This document shows, in pieces, positions 14,583-14,893 of a DNA stretch of 14,893 nucleotides. This DNA is from a bacterium (GTDB lineage: Bacteria > Planctomycetota > J058 > JACQDU01). The stretch covers positions 1 through 14,893 of the forward strand of contig JACQDU010000593.1 of NCBI GenBank assembly GCA_016200955.1, given 5' to 3'. Positions within the stretch are counted from its first letter, which is position 1. Every line of letters begins with the position of its first letter. The notes beneath the pieces are model-generated. The model searched no databases. It saw nothing but the letters and a program-made list of their open reading frames with translations, and was not told the origin of the DNA. The position numbers and the translations under genes were made by a program.

Positions 14583-14893
14583 GGGACCTCCGCGACGATC
14601 GCCGCCATGGAGTAGCTCGGGTAAGCGCGGATCGCTTCCTCGAGGTCGGGGACGAACCGCGCGCGAGCATAGCCCGCTCGCTCGAGCGCGCGCTCCCAGT
14701 CTCTCCAGTGGAGGAAGCCGCCCTGCTCGCGAAGGCCGGGCTCGGGCCGGAAGCTCCGGAACTCGTTCGTGAGCTGGAAGACGAACTCGATCGCGACGGG
14801 GAAGCCGGGCGTGGGCCGGATCCCCTCGGCGAGGACGATCCTCCCGCCCTCTCTCAGTGCTCCCCGGAGCTCGCGCAGGCTCGCGACGAGGTC
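14579..14893 (-). CDS. Probable class I SAM-dependent methyltransferase, C-terminal part (cut by window edge)
   Basis: 104 residues are visible before the TGA at 14579-14581. They fit the end of a Rossmann methyltransferase: LRELRGALREGGRIVLAEGI (the post-motif helix and the strand carrying the E), then a helical part with ALERAGYARARFVPDLEEA (the usual L..AGF segment) and a last strand MAAIVAEV. The SAM-binding glycine motif would be outside the window, so the call rests on the C-terminal pattern only. It is translationally coupled to the FabZ-like gene, suggesting a shared biosynthetic operon that makes a methylated acyl or polyketide product. Confidence 0.6.
   Translation of the reverse strand, partial: DLVASLRELRGALREGGRIVLAEGIRPTPGFPVAIEFVFQLTNEFRSFRPEPGLREQGGFLHWRDWERALERAGYARARFVPDLEEAIRAYPSYSMAAIVAEVP

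Overview
This is a very GC-rich bacterial window of about 14.9 kb with strong G/C third-position bias and tightly packed genes. The gene content includes two large Hanks-type Ser/Thr kinases (one with a membrane anchor, TPR-like repeats and a sandwich-like C-terminus), a sigma54-type activator, a large multidomain sensor kinase and a MamK-like actin. This suggests a Planctomycetota-like organism, or another complex-signalling lineage such as Myxococcota. No ribosomal or other phylogenetic marker is present, so the taxonomy is inference only. All family calls rest on motifs recognised by eye; no database search was run.

Layout. 1-144 (+) is the tail of a protein ending in an NBR1-type Ig-like domain, followed by a 13-bp stem-loop. 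211-1464 (+) is a soluble Ser/Thr kinase with a degenerate FHA-like N-terminus and a four-cysteine knuckle. It converges, with only 3 bp between stop codons, on a Fis-type AAA+ sigma54 activator (1468-2643, -) whose Walker B glutamate reads as glycine. Upstream of that lies a 1065-residue membrane kinase with TPR-like repeats and a C-terminal beta-rich domain (2679-5876, -). Both of these minus-strand genes look leaderless, with a TANNNT box exactly 6 nt before the start codon.

5877-6086 is a divergent promoter region. Rightward from it run a proline-rich/coiled-coil protein of no recognised family (6087-7478, +) and an actin homologue closely resembling MamK, the magnetosome filament protein (7674-8768, +). 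A UUCG-capped hairpin follows. No other magnetosome gene is visible, so this pair is the best candidate for an undescribed cytoskeletal system in the window.

8885-10255 (-) is an M20 metallopeptidase. Upstream of it is a small membrane-protein gene interrupted by an in-frame TGA (10294-10614, -). A gene-poor stretch (10615-10947) carries degenerate ~22-bp tandem repeats.

10948-14000 (-) is a translationally coupled sensor kinase/OmpR-type response regulator pair. Upstream of it is a dispersed-type CACGGAGA repeat forming an imperfect hairpin, whose distal arm supplies the last codons and stop of a FabZ-like dehydratase (14136-14582, -). That gene overlaps by 4 nt the end of a probable SAM methyltransferase cut by the window edge. 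The last two look like the 3' end of a lipid or polyketide operon.
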